Source: Heritagella caecorum (lineage in GTDB: Bacteria > Bacillota > Clostridia > Oscillospirales > Acutalibacteraceae). Taken from it: a stretch of 36,338 nucleotides of DNA. Positions 14,083-23,200 of the stretch are shown here, piece after piece (position 1 is the stretch's first letter; each line of letters begins with the position of its first letter). The stretch covers positions 1 through 36,338 of the forward strand of contig CAJFQL010000020.1 in assembly GCA_904419035.1 (NCBI GenBank), given 5' to 3'. The translations under genes were made by a program, and so were the position numbers. The notes beneath the pieces are model-generated. The model did no database searches and had not been told where the DNA came from. It was given only the letters and a program-made list of their open reading frames with translations.

Positions 14083-14709
14083 TTATCCCCCATTGGGCAA
14101 AAATCCGGGGTCTTCCCCCACCGGCAGCGTATCCCGAAACGGCGGGATCACGCTTTCCGGGAACGGCTCCCCCCGCAAAAGGTGTCCGATTTCCGGCGGC
14201 ATGGCCCGGGCAAATAGGTCCCGCAACTCCGCCACCGGCCGTTTCATGCCTCCCAGCACCCACTGGGTCAGCAGATCGATGCCGCCCCGGCAGTAGCTTT
14301 GCAGCAAAAACCACTGGTCGCCGGTCATCGGCGCCCCCTGGCGGTACACGATCATATTTTCATACAGCGGCCAGGTGGACGAAAAGAAAATGCGGTACAG
14401 CATGCGGCGGTTTTCCGCCCGGGCGGTGGCCATGTAAAACCCCCGGTGGCGCACCTGCTCCTGCAAAAAATGGCCGATCAGGCTGTCCCATGTAAACGCG
14501 CCCCCCGGTGTCAGGCCGCTGTATACATACCGCTGCGACAGCGCCGCACACAGCGCTTCCTTGTGGGGGAAGTGCCGGTAAAACCCCTGGCGGGTGATCC
14601 CGCACCGCCCGGCCAGTTCCCCCACGGTGATGGCGTCGTACGGTTTTTCCCCCAGGGCCGCTTCCATGGCGCGCAACAGCTTTTCCCGGGTGGGCTCTCT
14701 TTTTTTCAT
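14083..14709 (-). CDS. TetR/AcrR-family transcriptional regulator
   Basis: A 208-residue regulator. The N-terminal HTH is clear: 'TREKLLRAMEAALGEKPYDAITVGELAGRCGITRQGFYRHFPHKEAL'. The C-terminal helical ligand domain ('SYCRGGIDLLTQWVLGGMKRPVAELRDLF') resembles those of Firmicute DhaS-like TetR regulators. The ATG at 14709 follows AAAGGAGG. It is divergent from the SDR gene with 150 bases between the starts, so it probably controls that gene and itself. No strong dyad is obvious in the gap. Confidence 0.88.
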   Translation of the reverse strand: MKKREPTREKLLRAMEAALGEKPYDAITVGELAGRCGITRQGFYRHFPHKEALCAALSQRYVYSGLTPGGAFTWDSLIGHFLQEQVRHRGFYMATARAENRRMLYRIFFSSTWPLYENMIVYRQGAPMTGDQWFLLQSYCRGGIDLLTQWVLGGMKRPVAELRDLFARAMPPEIGHLLRGEPFPESVIPPFRDTLPVGEDPGFLPNGG

Positions 14710-14763
14710 GGCGGGCCGCCTCCTTTTTTTGTTATTTTGTTGACAATCCCCCTGTTTCGCAAC

Positions 14764-14792
14764 TGGACACGCCCCCGCCCCCGTGCTACAAT
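14764..14792 (+). promoter_or_regulatory. Promoter of the SDR gene
   Basis: -35 TGGACA (14764-14769), 17-nt spacer, -10 TACAAT (14787-14792). An isolated TTGACA at 14740-14745 has no matching -10. Confidence 0.62.
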
Positions 14793-14859
14793 GAGGGCAT
14801 AGCCCACAAAAAGTGAGCGGAATTTGGGATTTTTTTATACGGAAGGAGTTATCATCACG

Positions 14860-15627
14860 ATGAACAATCTGTTTGATCTGACGGGCAAAGTCGCCCTTGT
14901 CACCGGGGCATCCTCCGGGCTGGGGGTCCAAATGGCCAAAGCGCTGGCCGGGGCCGGGGCCGATGTGGCCATTGTCGCCCGCCGGGAAGAAAAACTGATG
15001 GAAGTAAAAAAGGAAATCGAAGCGCTGGGCGTGCGCTGCTATGTCCATAAGTGCGACGTATCCGACGTGGAGCAAATCAAACAGACCGTCAAAGATACCG
15101 AAGCCTACTTCGGCAAAATCGACATCCTGTGCAACAACGCGGGCCTGGGGCTGTTTGATAAAGCCGAAAACCAGTCCGACGAAATTTGGACCACCATGAT
15201 GAAGGTGAACCTGTTTGCGCCCTACTACTTCTCCCGCGAAGTGGCCAAAGGCATGATCGCCCGGGGCTATGGCAAGATCATCATGACCGGTTCCATCCAC
15301 TCCACCGTGGGTATGATGGAACTGCCGCTGTCGGCCTATGCCACCACCAAAGGCGGGCTGGAAATGATGACCAAACAGCTGGCCGTGGAATGGGCCAAAT
15401 ACGGCATCACCGTCAACGCCATCGGCCCGGCCTACTTCCCCTCGGAAATGACCGGCAGCGTCATCGGCGACGAAGGCTTTTTGAAAGTGATCGCGGCCCG
15501 CTGCCCCATGGGGCGCCCCGGCCGTGACGGCGAACTGGACGGCGCGGTGCTGTACTTTGCGTCCGACGCTTCCACCTACACCACCGGGCAGCTGTTGTCC
15601 ATTGACGGCGGCTGGACGGCCATTTAA
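14860..15627 (+). CDS. Short-chain dehydrogenase/reductase (gluconate 5-dehydrogenase-like)
   Basis: A 255-residue classical SDR. It has the cofactor motif TGASSGLG (15-22), NNAG in mid-protein, the catalytic Ser145 and Tyr160-x3-Lys164 (YATTK), and the C-terminal 'DGGWTAI'. The basic RR after the second strand (VARREEKL) suggests NADP(H) preference, which is inference. The closest family memory is gluconate 5-dehydrogenase and 3-oxoacyl-ACP reductase-like enzymes; the substrate is not certain. The ATG at 14860 follows GGAAGGAG. It is divergent from a TetR regulator that probably senses its substrate or product. Confidence 0.9.
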   Translation: MNNLFDLTGKVALVTGASSGLGVQMAKALAGAGADVAIVARREEKLMEVKKEIEALGVRCYVHKCDVSDVEQIKQTVKDTEAYFGKIDILCNNAGLGLFDKAENQSDEIWTTMMKVNLFAPYYFSREVAKGMIARGYGKIIMTGSIHSTVGMMELPLSAYATTKGGLEMMTKQLAVEWAKYGITVNAIGPAYFPSEMTGSVIGDEGFLKVIAARCPMGRPGRDGELDGAVLYFASDASTYTTGQLLSIDGGWTAI

Positions 15628-15660
15628 CGCTTTCGCGAATAGGAAAAATACCTTCCTACA

Positions 15661-15710
15661 GACACCGGCCCTGCCGCTTTCCTAGCAGCAGGGCCGGTGT
15701 TTTTCGTTTT
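15661..15710. terminator. Strong terminator between SDR and PurF-like genes
   Basis: GACACCGGCCCTGC (15661-15674) and GCAGGGCCGGTGT (15688-15700) followed by TTTTTCGTTTTT. It ends the SDR transcript and could slow antisense reading from the PurF-like gene. Confidence 0.9.
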
Positions 15711-15712
15711 TC

Positions 15713-17119
15713 TTATTCCTGGCCGTCCCAGCAATAGGTGCACAAATCTTCTTTGGGCAGGCCCACGGCTTCGACCAAATCGTCCAGCCGGTGGAACCGC
15801 AGGGACGTAAAGTGCAGTTTTTCGCAGATCCCGTTTACCATCTTCTGGTACTTTTCGCTGTCGGGGTCGGCGTAGCTGCGCACGGTTTCTTCGTCCGCTT
15901 CACAGCCTTCCAGTTCGTTGATCACCCGCCGGGCGATCAGTTCCAGTTCCGAACCGGACCGGGAGAAGTTCAGGTATTTGCACCCAAACAGCAGCGGCGG
16001 GCACGCCGGGCGGATGTGCACTTCTTTCGCGCCGCTTTCATACAAAAATTCGGTGGTTTCCCGCAGCTGGGTCCCCCGGACAATGGAGTCGTCGATGAGC
16101 AACAGGCTCTTATCCTGGATCAGTTCATGCACCGGGATCAGCTTCATTTTGGCGATCAGGTTCCGGCGGCTCTGGTGGGTGGGCATAAACGAGCGGGGCC
16201 ACGTGGGGGTGTATTTGACAAACGGGCGGGAAAACGGGATGCCCGATTCATTGGCGTACCCCACGGCGTGGGCAATGCCGGAATCCGGCACACCGGCCAC
16301 AGTGTCGGGTTTGGCGTCGTCCCGGCGGGCCAGCAGCCGGCCGCAGCGGTACCGCATGGCTTCTACGTTCACCCCTTCATAGGTGGACGACGGGTACCCG
16401 TAATACACCCACAAGAATGTGCAGATCTTCTTTTTCGTGCCCGGCGCCGAAAGGGTCTTCACCCCGTCGGGGGTCATGACCACAATTTCCCCGGGCCCCA
16501 GTTCCCGCAGGTCGCGGTACCCCAAATTCAGGTACGCAAAGCTCTCAAAACTGGCGCAGTAGCCTTCGTCTTTCTGCCCCAGCACAATGGGCGTGCGGCC
16601 CAGCTTGTCCCTAGCGGCGTACACCCCCCGGGGGGTCAGGATCAGCATGCTGATGGAGCCTTCCACGCGCTCCTGGGCGTAGCGGATACCCTCAATGAAG
16701 TTTTCCTTCTGGTTAATCATGGCGGCTACCAGTTCCGTGGGGTTCACTTCGCCGTTCTGCATTTCGAAAAAGTGGGTGCCCTTTGCGATAATCTCATCCA
16801 CGATTTCCTTCATGTTGTTAATTTTGCCCACGGTGGTCACGGCAAACGTGCCGTGGTGCGACCGCACCAAAATGGGCTGGGCTTCAAAGTCCGAAATACA
16901 CCCAATGCCCAGCGAACCGTGCATGCTGTGGGATTCGCTCATGAACTTCGTGCGGAACGGGGCGTTTTCAATGTTGTGAATCGCCTTGTCAAACCCGTTC
17001 TTTTCGTCATACACCGCCAGCCCGGCCCGCCGGGTGCCCAGATGGGAGTGGTAGTCCACCCCGAAAAACAGATCAAATACGCAATCTTCCTTCGATGCTA
17101 CGCCAAAAAATCCACCCAT
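15713..17119 (-). CDS. PurF-like amidophosphoribosyltransferase lacking the catalytic cysteine
   Basis: A 468-residue PurF-family protein. It has an N-terminal Ntn glutaminase-like domain and a C-terminal phosphoribosyltransferase domain with the PRPP loop LLLIDDSIVRGTQ (near 340). Active PurF starts M-C-G or has a propeptide before Cys; here the protein starts MGGFFGV, with Gly at the nucleophile position. Cysteines that bind the 4Fe-4S cluster in Bacillus PurF appear kept: a mid-protein Cys before FLWVYYG, the Cys in FGCKYLN, and C460/C463 in LCTYC. It may use free ammonia or serve regulation. The ATG at 17119 is the only start in good register with the family. It stands alone, not in a pur operon. 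Confidence 0.82.
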   Translation of the reverse strand: MGGFFGVASKEDCVFDLFFGVDYHSHLGTRRAGLAVYDEKNGFDKAIHNIENAPFRTKFMSESHSMHGSLGIGCISDFEAQPILVRSHHGTFAVTTVGKINNMKEIVDEIIAKGTHFFEMQNGEVNPTELVAAMINQKENFIEGIRYAQERVEGSISMLILTPRGVYAARDKLGRTPIVLGQKDEGYCASFESFAYLNLGYRDLRELGPGEIVVMTPDGVKTLSAPGTKKKICTFLWVYYGYPSSTYEGVNVEAMRYRCGRLLARRDDAKPDTVAGVPDSGIAHAVGYANESGIPFSRPFVKYTPTWPRSFMPTHQSRRNLIAKMKLIPVHELIQDKSLLLIDDSIVRGTQLRETTEFLYESGAKEVHIRPACPPLLFGCKYLNFSRSGSELELIARRVINELEGCEADEETVRSYADPDSEKYQKMVNGICEKLHFTSLRFHRLDDLVEAVGLPKEDLCTYCWDGQE

Positions 17120-17200
17120 ATGTTTCTCTCCCTACCTTTTCCGTTCGTAAAACCGCGGCAGGCCGCCCCCGGGGCCTATGCCCGCCAAAATGTCCAATTT

Positions 17201-17229
17201 ATTATATCAGAAAAAACGCCCCTCGCAAA
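17201..17229 (-). promoter_or_regulatory. Promoter of the PurF-like gene
   Basis: On the minus strand, -10 TATAAT (plus 17201-17206), 17-nt spacer, weak -35 TTTGCG (plus 17224-17229). Confidence 0.6.
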
Positions 17230-17337
17230 GGGACACGGCGGAAAAAGGGCAATTTCGCGAAAATCCGCGCCGCTGCCCCCTAAAAATTCGTGCGGTTTCG
17301 CTTTTCAGACCCGGGCAAAATTTTTTTCAAAAACCTC

Positions 17338-17366
17338 TTGCTTTTTTCTGTTAAATAGCGTATAAT
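17338..17366 (+). promoter_or_regulatory. Promoter of the tRNA gene
   Basis: -35 TTGCTT (17338-17343), 17-nt spacer, perfect -10 TATAAT (17361-17366), 14 bases before the mature tRNA end. Confidence 0.8.
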
Positions 17367-17380
17367 AGCTATTGTTGTGA

Positions 17381-17456
17381 CCGGGTGTGGCGCAGTTGGT
17401 AGCGCGCTTGACTGGGGGTCAAGAGGCCGTGAGTTCAAGTCTCGCCACTCGGACCA
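17381..17456 (+). tRNA. tRNA-Pro (anticodon GGG), CCA encoded
   Basis: The acceptor arms CCGGGTG (17381-17387) and CACTCGG (17446-17452) pair with one G-U, then discriminator A and encoded CCA. The anticodon arm CTTGA/TCAAG encloses CTGGGGG, with GGG at 17414-17416. The T arm contains GTTCAAGTC. All lengths fit a normal tRNA. Confidence 0.95.
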
Positions 17457-17460
17457 GAAA

Positions 17461-17513
17461 AAACCGCATAGGAAAGCCGTTTTTGGCATTTCCTATGCGG
17501 TTTCTTTTTTTGT
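17461..17513 (+). terminator. Terminator of tRNA-Pro
   Basis: AAACCGCATAGGAAAGCC (17461-17478) pairs with GGCATTTCCTATGCGGTTT (17485-17503, one bulge) and is followed by a T-tract. Confidence 0.9.
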
Positions 17514-17523
17514 GTTTTTCGAG

Positions 17524-17546
17524 TTTGACTACTTTTTGACTACTTT
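17524..17546. repeat. Tandem 11-bp repeat TTTGACTACTT
   Basis: Two copies of TTTGACTACTT in tandem (17524-17534 and 17535-17545), 68 bases past the tRNA end. Such short repeats often flank integrase sites, but no integrase is present. Confidence 0.5.
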
Positions 17547-17758
17547 CTACTTACATTCTTTCCTCTCTCCGGAATTCGATCCCATTTTTCCCATTGGGGG
17601 TTTTTATCGTCAGCCACCTAAAAACCTCCTTTGTTGTAAAACAGAAACAGCCAGCCCGATGGCTGGCCTGTGGGGGAGCCCCCCCTTCTTTCTCATTGGG
17701 ATATATGAAAACACTCTCATAGTCCCACTGAAAAGTATAATCCCTTAGAAGAAATGTG

Positions 17759-17787
17759 ATGACAATAGGCCTCCTCTATGGTAAAAT
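17759..17787 (+). promoter_or_regulatory. Promoter of the DUF3825-like gene
   Basis: -35 ATGACA (17759-17764), 17-nt spacer, -10 TAAAAT (17782-17787) with an extended-10 TG (17779-17780). Confidence 0.55.
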
Positions 17788-17828
17788 TATTATATAATAT
17801 AGCGTTGCTATTGAGGGGGTTAAAGATT

Positions 17829-18632
17829 ATGCATCTCAAAGACTGGGCCTTTTTAGGAAACTATGAATTTTTTAACAACAAACTCAGGGCGTTATCTACA
17901 AACGATTTACCTCCTGAAAAATGGAGTTACGCCGGGAAAAATGATTTTGGTATTTTGAGAAGCTATCTCTATTTTACTTTTGAAAAACTTTGGCAAGAAA
18001 GAGAAGATGCTGAGGAAGCGGAGAAGCAACAGTTTGTTTTTATGGACGACAAAGTTGCTTGCTTTAACACCGGCTTGTATGACAAGACATGGCAGCCAAT
18101 TTATTTTTATTGTGTCAAAAATCCTATTAAGGGTTTCCAGCCGTGGAAATTTACTGCATTTTATAACAGTTATACAGTTAAATTCTCGGATATTCCTACT
18201 GCGTCTGTTTCTTGTCTGCGTCGAGCAAACTATTTTGAAGATCCCAGTGCGCTAATTTTTGATGTAAATCTTGACATTGTTCCTCAATGGGATCACATTC
18301 TGTATGATGAAGAAAACTTTCAAAGGATACCAGAGCAATTAAGAAATAATGGTCGAGACTTTTGTCAAAATGTCATTGACGGGGCCATTCACTCCGTAAA
18401 GAAGCGTATTGAAGCAAACTATAAAACTATTGTGCCGCAATTATATAAGGGGAAAATTCAACTATTGGCTCCGCTTTATTTAACTAACCCTGATACCCCT
18501 GATTTGGCATTGGTTTTGTCCTTGAGTGATGATAAGACTATGTATTATGGGCATACTTGTTTGACTACTGAAATGGCATACAATAATGCTCGACTAATTG
18601 CTCGTCCAGATAGTTACTGGCTGCAACCATAA
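17829..18632 (+). CDS. DUF3825-domain protein
   Basis: A 267-residue protein of unknown function. The DUF3825 hallmark is the C-terminal block 'YYGHTCLTTEMAYNNARLIARPDSYWL'; the N-terminal 'LKDWAFLGNYEFFNNKLRALS' also fits the family. There is no signal peptide or membrane segment. The ATG at 17829 follows GAGGGGG; a start at 17778 would lie inside the promoter region. Codons are AT-rich, unlike every core gene in the window, which points to horizontal transfer. It is a single-gene unit with its own promoter and terminator on the island beside tRNA-Pro, a typical cargo position. I do not assign a reaction. Confidence 0.8.
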   Translation: MHLKDWAFLGNYEFFNNKLRALSTNDLPPEKWSYAGKNDFGILRSYLYFTFEKLWQEREDAEEAEKQQFVFMDDKVACFNTGLYDKTWQPIYFYCVKNPIKGFQPWKFTAFYNSYTVKFSDIPTASVSCLRRANYFEDPSALIFDVNLDIVPQWDHILYDEENFQRIPEQLRNNGRDFCQNVIDGAIHSVKKRIEANYKTIVPQLYKGKIQLLAPLYLTNPDTPDLALVLSLSDDKTMYYGHTCLTTEMAYNNARLIARPDSYWLQP

Positions 18633-18778
18633 TTTTTTAGAAAAAAGGTTGACTTTTCGCTAAAGTTGCATATACTAATATTAGGTAGATAGTTTAAGTA
18701 TCTTGTTTTAAACCATTTTGATATTTTTGTTTTTTGATTTAATTGTTGTTTGATTTGATTGTATTGTTGTATTGATTT

Positions 18779-18818
18779 AGGGCAATAATCCGAAAGGATT
18801 ATTGCCCTTATTTTTTCA
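18779..18818 (+). terminator. Terminator after the DUF3825-like gene
   Basis: Perfect 13-bp arms AGGGCAATAATCC (18779-18791) and GGATTATTGCCCT (18796-18808) with a GAAA loop and a following T-run. The 146 bases between the stop and this hairpin are very T-rich with no gene. Confidence 0.92.
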
Positions 18819-18894
18819 AAAAATATGTCGTCTGTAAAACAGATGACATATTTTGGATAAGAACCTTGCTTGACTGCATAGCAAAAATATTTAA

Positions 18895-19065
18895 TTATTC
18901 CTTGTGATTATCGTTCCACAGTTTTTGTTCTATGTCGGCCATCACTAACTTCAATAAGATGTCCTCCATACTTTCGCCTTTTTTATTGTAGTAAGGCTCC
19001 AAAATAAAAACACGATTTCCGATTTGGTATCGTTGCGGTTCTCCCTCTACATATTCCTTTTCCAT
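18895..19065 (-). CDS. Small TnpW-like transposon-encoded protein
   Basis: A 56-residue open frame starting MEKEYVEGEPQRYQIGNR. The ATG at 19065 has AAAGGGGG at good distance, and the frame reads to a TAA at 18895. The pattern 'IGNRVFILEPYY...GESMEDILLKLV' resembles TnpW-family proteins of Tn4451-like and conjugative elements ('IGNTTY...V...ETMEDKILRLI'). The role of TnpW is unknown. Its presence supports the view that this AT-rich stretch derives from a mobile element. The assignment is from memory of the pattern and is tentative, but the ribosome site and codon pattern argue that the gene is real. Confidence 0.6.
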   Translation of the reverse strand: MEKEYVEGEPQRYQIGNRVFILEPYYNKKGESMEDILLKLVMADIEQKLWNDNHKE

Positions 19066-19417
19066 ATTACACCCCCTTTCTACTATGGAACACTAAAATT
19101 ATATCAAGTAGGGGATGATAGAGATGTAGCTGGACCGTATTTCAATCTTGCTATAATACACCGTATCCGCTATAATCAAATGCACCAAGACTTATGGTGG
19201 TTATTTGATGGTATTGCGTATTGAAGCGCATCTCATAGCCCTGGTTACAGGGGTGTGTAACCGATGGGGTTGGGAGCCCGGTTGAAGCGGTAAACACCCC
19301 TTCCAACGATTATGAAAACGCCGCCCGTAGTCCCGTTGGGCGGGGTAATTCCTGTCCAGTATGGAAATGTAGTATGGTTTATGCTATCATTAAATTTATA
19401 GTTATAGGAGAAAGCAC
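19066..19417. other. Gene-poor stretch with decayed coding look
   Basis: A plus-strand frame from about 19078 to 19224 reads like a protein fragment ('LKLYQVGDDRDV...NQMHQDLWWLFDG') but has no start with a ribosome site, so it may be a remnant. 19226-19370 is GC-richer, with a run of short inverted bits such as GGTTACAGGGGTGTGTAACC. No gene is called. Confidence 0.4.
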
Positions 19418-19672
19418 TTGTTCCGTGATTACCAGGAATCCATCGCCGAAGACTCCCTCGCCAAGCTAAAAGAAGGCGTCCTGGAGTTCGTCGGCAAGAC
19501 CCATTTCCAGCGCTATCTGATGATTGTGAAATTTACCTTCTACACGGTAAGTGGGAATTGCATACAGAAAGAAAATGGTAACCATATCCCCCTCTCCCCC
19601 CTCCCCGCACGTTTTTCGCGTGCGGGGATTTTTTTGTTCGTTCCGGGGCGGGGGCGGCGCGGTTTTCGGTGA
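19418..19672 (+). pseudogene. Possible small gene or gene remnant
   Basis: A TTG at 19418 follows AGGAG and opens an 84-residue frame. The first ~40 residues ('YQESIAEDSLAKLKEGVLEFVGKTHFQRYLMIVKFTF') have host-like GC-rich codons and look like a helical protein. The rest runs through a clear terminator hairpin at 19603-19635 and does not look like protein. I read it as a truncated start or leftover of a gene. No family is recognised. Confidence 0.3.
19603..19635 (+). terminator. Rho-independent terminator
   Basis: CCCCGCACG (19603-19611) and CGTGCGGGG (19619-19627) followed by A and seven T. It ends whatever is transcribed from the 19418 region. Confidence 0.85.
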
Positions 19673-19966
19673 AAACGCATGAAATCCCTGATCGTACAAA
19701 AGAAAAACGGGATATTTTTGCGGGTTTTCTCTTAAAAAGTGTACGCCCCTGCGAAGGGTTTTCCTCCCTTTTTCTGTGCCCTTGGCGGACAAAAGGGGGG
19801 TTCGGCCCCACTAGGCCCCCGTTTTTCCCGGTCCGGCGGATATGGGCTGCCCGTGGGCCTGCCCGTTTCCCCTTATGAAACGGGCGATGGCAAAGGCCGC
19901 TTTTTCTGTTACCATAGGGGGCATGGGGAACCGTACACAAAAACAGCCGCTCAAAGGAGGGGTACT
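19636..19966. other. Intergenic leader before the surface-protein operon
   Basis: No gene is supported. A GCCCGTTTC/GAAACGGGC hairpin lies at about 19860-19884. A possible -10 TACCAT lies near 19909, but no matching -35 stands out. The ribosome site AAAGGAGG for the next gene is at 19953-19960. Confidence 0.4.
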
Positions 19967-20287
19967 ATGGGACGAACACGGCCGCACAATGTAGAGGGGA
20001 CATGGTTGGAGATCCCCGTGTACCACGATGAGCTCTCCGGAAAAGACCTGGAATTATACCCGGATTTTCTGGAAAACCCGGTTTACACCCCGGAAGGGCG
20101 CCCCATTTTGTTCACGGGCGAGGATGCCTGTGAACGGGGCGAAACGCCGGAGGGCGGGACGTGCATCGACTGTGGGTCCTGCCGTTTCTACCGGCAGGAG
20201 CCGGACACGCTGCTGGGTGTCTGCCACCACGAAGCCAAACGCCGCCATCCGGACACGGACCCCCCAAAAGGAGGAAAAAGAACATGA
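19967..20287 (+). CDS. Conserved cysteine-rich small protein (function unknown)
   Basis: A 106-residue cytoplasmic protein starting MGRTRPHNVEGTW. The second half has 'GEDACERG' and a C-x2-C-x2-C cluster (CIDCGSCRFY), with one more Cys in 'LLGVCHHE', a set able to bind zinc or a metal cluster. I recall similar small proteins in gut Clostridia but no assigned role. The ATG at 19967 follows AAAGGAGG. The stop overlaps the start of the giant surface protein in an ATGA, so the two are translationally coupled. This hints at a joint role, for example in making or folding that protein, though this is inference. Confidence 0.78.
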   Translation: MGRTRPHNVEGTWLEIPVYHDELSGKDLELYPDFLENPVYTPEGRPILFTGEDACERGETPEGGTCIDCGSCRFYRQEPDTLLGVCHHEAKRRHPDTDPPKGGKRT

Positions 20288-23200
20288 AAAAACGGATTGT
20301 AAGCCTGGTGCTGGTTGCCAGCCTGCTGCTTACCTCCCTGCCTCTGGGCGCCCTGACGGCACTGGCCCAGGACGCCATGCTGTACGGTGACGCCGACGGC
20401 AACGGCAAGGTGGAATTGCTGGACGTCAACCTCATGGAACGGTACATCGAGGGCCAGGAGGACGCCAAAGAAGCCCTTCATCCATTGGAGGCGGATGTGA
20501 ACGGCGACGGCGTGGTCGATGAGGCCGACGTGGAGAAAGTCAAGGGCTATCTCGCCGGTAACCTCACCAGTTTGACGCCCAAATTGCACACCCTCACCTT
20601 TGTAACGGACGGCGGCGGGGACATCGGGCCCATCCAGGCGGGGGACGGCCTGCCGTACCGCGGCACGATCCCCACCCCCACCCGGGATGACGCTTTGTTC
20701 AGCCACTGGGCCATGGAGGACGGCCGCACTTACTACCCCATGAGCGAGCCGGTCACCGGCGACATGACCCTGACGGCGGTGTATGAGCCGCTGGCTTCCA
20801 GCGAACAGCTCACCCTGACCTCTTTCAGCCTGACGGACCAGGAACCGGACGTGGCCTTCACCCTCACCGGGCCGGTGGCCGGGGCCGATGCCGTGAAAGA
20901 CGCCATCACCCTGCTGCCCAAGGACGGTTCCGATCCGGTGGCGTATGAAGTGACGGACAACGGGGACGGCACCTACACGGTCTATGCGCCGGAGGGCTTT
21001 ACCCCCGGGGCTTCCTATGAACTGACCCTGGGCGACGGCCTCTTTTTCCAAGGCCGGGACGAAACGTTCCGCACCGCCTACTTTATCATCGCGAAAGACG
21101 AAGCCGACAACCTGCAATACAACGCGGACATGATCTTCCTACAGGATACGCCGGAGATGACGTACGACATCGGCGGCGAAACGGTGGACGTGCTCCAGTC
21201 GGCCCTTTTGAGCAATGACGAAGGGGTAGAAGCCATTACCGGCTCCTTTACCCTGACCACCCAGGACCTCAGCGTCGGGGACACGGTGTGTATCTACGAA
21301 ACCACGGACCCCCGGGACAGGGATTACACCCAGGACGATTACCAGGACGATGCCATGGCGTTTATCCGCATCACCGGGATCGAGGGGGATACCTATCAGT
21401 TTGAGAGCCTGGATGAAGACAGCGCCGAAGACGTGCTGGCCATGCCGGATTCCATCCCGATCCAGGTCAGCCAGCTGCCCACCGGGAACGGCTCTGTCCA
21501 AACGGGGGGCTATGACTCCTACGCCCTGTCCCTGATGGGCGAAACAGAAGCCCCGGAATTTGCGGTGGACGACTTTTTGACGTTCTATACCGTGCCCTTT
21601 GACCAGGTGGACGAAAGCACCCCGGCCGCTTACGGCCAGATCACCCGGGTCGAAGGCGACACGGCCTATTATAAACTGATTACGAAACAGGATATCGAAG
21701 ACTTCATGGGCCTGTTCCTCTCCCAGACGGTGGACAGCGAGACCATCGCGGAAAACCTGGACGAAAGCCTCGTGAAACAGCAAGTGGAACAGCAGGCCAT
21801 GGATAGCGGGTTTGCGCAGGCCGCCGCCGGCAACCTGGTCGAAACGGCCCTGGAGACGGAAGCCGTGCAGCAACAGCTGCTGGACGCCGGTTTCTCCCAG
21901 GCGGATATCCAGCAGATGCGTGCCGCGCCGGCCGCCACGCTGGCCGCCGGCGACGGGGGCGGTGCGGTCAAGTTCGCCATGGAAGACCTGAACGTCGGCG
22001 CCGACGTCTTTTATGACCGGCACTACAAAGACGGCTTTGGCGTGGAACTGGAAATCGGGGTGGTCTTCTCCGTCAGTAAGAAAGTCAGCTCCACTTCGAC
22101 CACCTCTTTGAAAATCCAGCTCACCGCCGCCATGGAACAGGAAGCCGCCCTGCACTTTGACGTAAACGTGGAAGACAAGTGGAAGTGGTACTTCATCATC
22201 CCGGTGCTCAAAGAGCTGAACGTGACCACCGCCATCGATATTGAAGATTACACCTACCTCTCGGTAGGGGCGAAAACGTACACCGTGAGCTCGGACCCGT
22301 CCGCCACCAAAAAGTGGAAAGCCCTGTCCGAAACGGTCACCGGCCCCAATGCCAGCCCCCAGGTGCGTTCGGCCGTCTTAAACCTCAACAAACTGGCCGC
22401 CAAAGCCAAAAAGATGCGGGCGAAAGGCGAAGACGTCAAAGATGTGCTGGCGCAGATCGAAAGCTATAAAAATATGATCCCCGGCATCGAGATCGACGGC
22501 CAGGTCTATTCCCTGGAAGAACTGGAAGAAGACCTCAAAGGCCAGGACGTCAGCGGGGCGTTCGACGAAGTGTTCAACGCCCAAAGCGAAACGGAGAGCA
22601 AAACCGGCATGGAACAGCTGATGGACCGCTACCGGGCCATGCTGGAACAGGACTGCGACTGGGTCAAGCTGTTCGACCAGCCCATCGCCAGCACCAGTTT
22701 CTATCTGGCCATTGTCAACATCCGGCTGGACACGAACTTTGTCGTCAGCGCCAACGTGAACATGGCCCTGGGCGCGGATCTGGAATACCAGGTCGGCAAG
22801 CGCTACACCTTCTGGCTCCATCTGCTGGACGGGACTTCCGGTTCCAGTGAAATGGATCTGATCGACGAGCGCTTCGGCTTCCAGTTCTACGTCATGGGCA
22901 CGCTGGGCCTGAAAATGGGCATCAAGGCGGAAGTGGCCTTCGGCCTGCTGAGCACCAGCCTGGCCAGCGTGGGGGCCAATGTGGAATTTGGCGCCTATGT
23001 GAAGCTCTACGGCTATTTCATCTACTATTTCGAGCGCCTGCGGCCCGCCGGCACGTCCCTGTGGAACGAGACGGAAGAGATGATGGGCGCGCTGTACCTG
23101 GATTTCGGGCTCTATCTCACAGCGAAATTCAAAGCCCAGGTCTTTTTGAACGCCATAAAGTACGAGCCCACCCTGTATGACAAGGAGTGGTCCCTATTGA

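Larger units (their letters stand above)
17514..19400. mobile_element. AT-rich island downstream of tRNA-Pro (probable integrated-element remnant)
   Basis: Base composition and codon use switch abruptly to AT-rich after the tRNA terminator and return to GC-rich near 19400. The segment holds a DUF3825-like gene, a TnpW-like gene and decayed-looking sequence. No integrase, relaxase or second tRNA 3'-end copy was seen, so element type and right edge are uncertain. Before the first gene (17547-17758) only two short hairpins near 17651-17685 are visible. Confidence 0.55.

Noticed and set aside
14740..14745. Perfect TTGACA as SDR promoter -35
   Set aside because: No -10 lies 16-18 bases downstream. 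The TGGACA/TACAAT pair at 14764-14792 fits better.
19256..19430. Minus-strand peptide-like frame ending 'NRAPNPIGYTPL'
   Set aside because: It reads sensibly for about 60 codons but has no start codon with a ribosome site and overlaps the 19418 frame. It may be a relic; it is not called.
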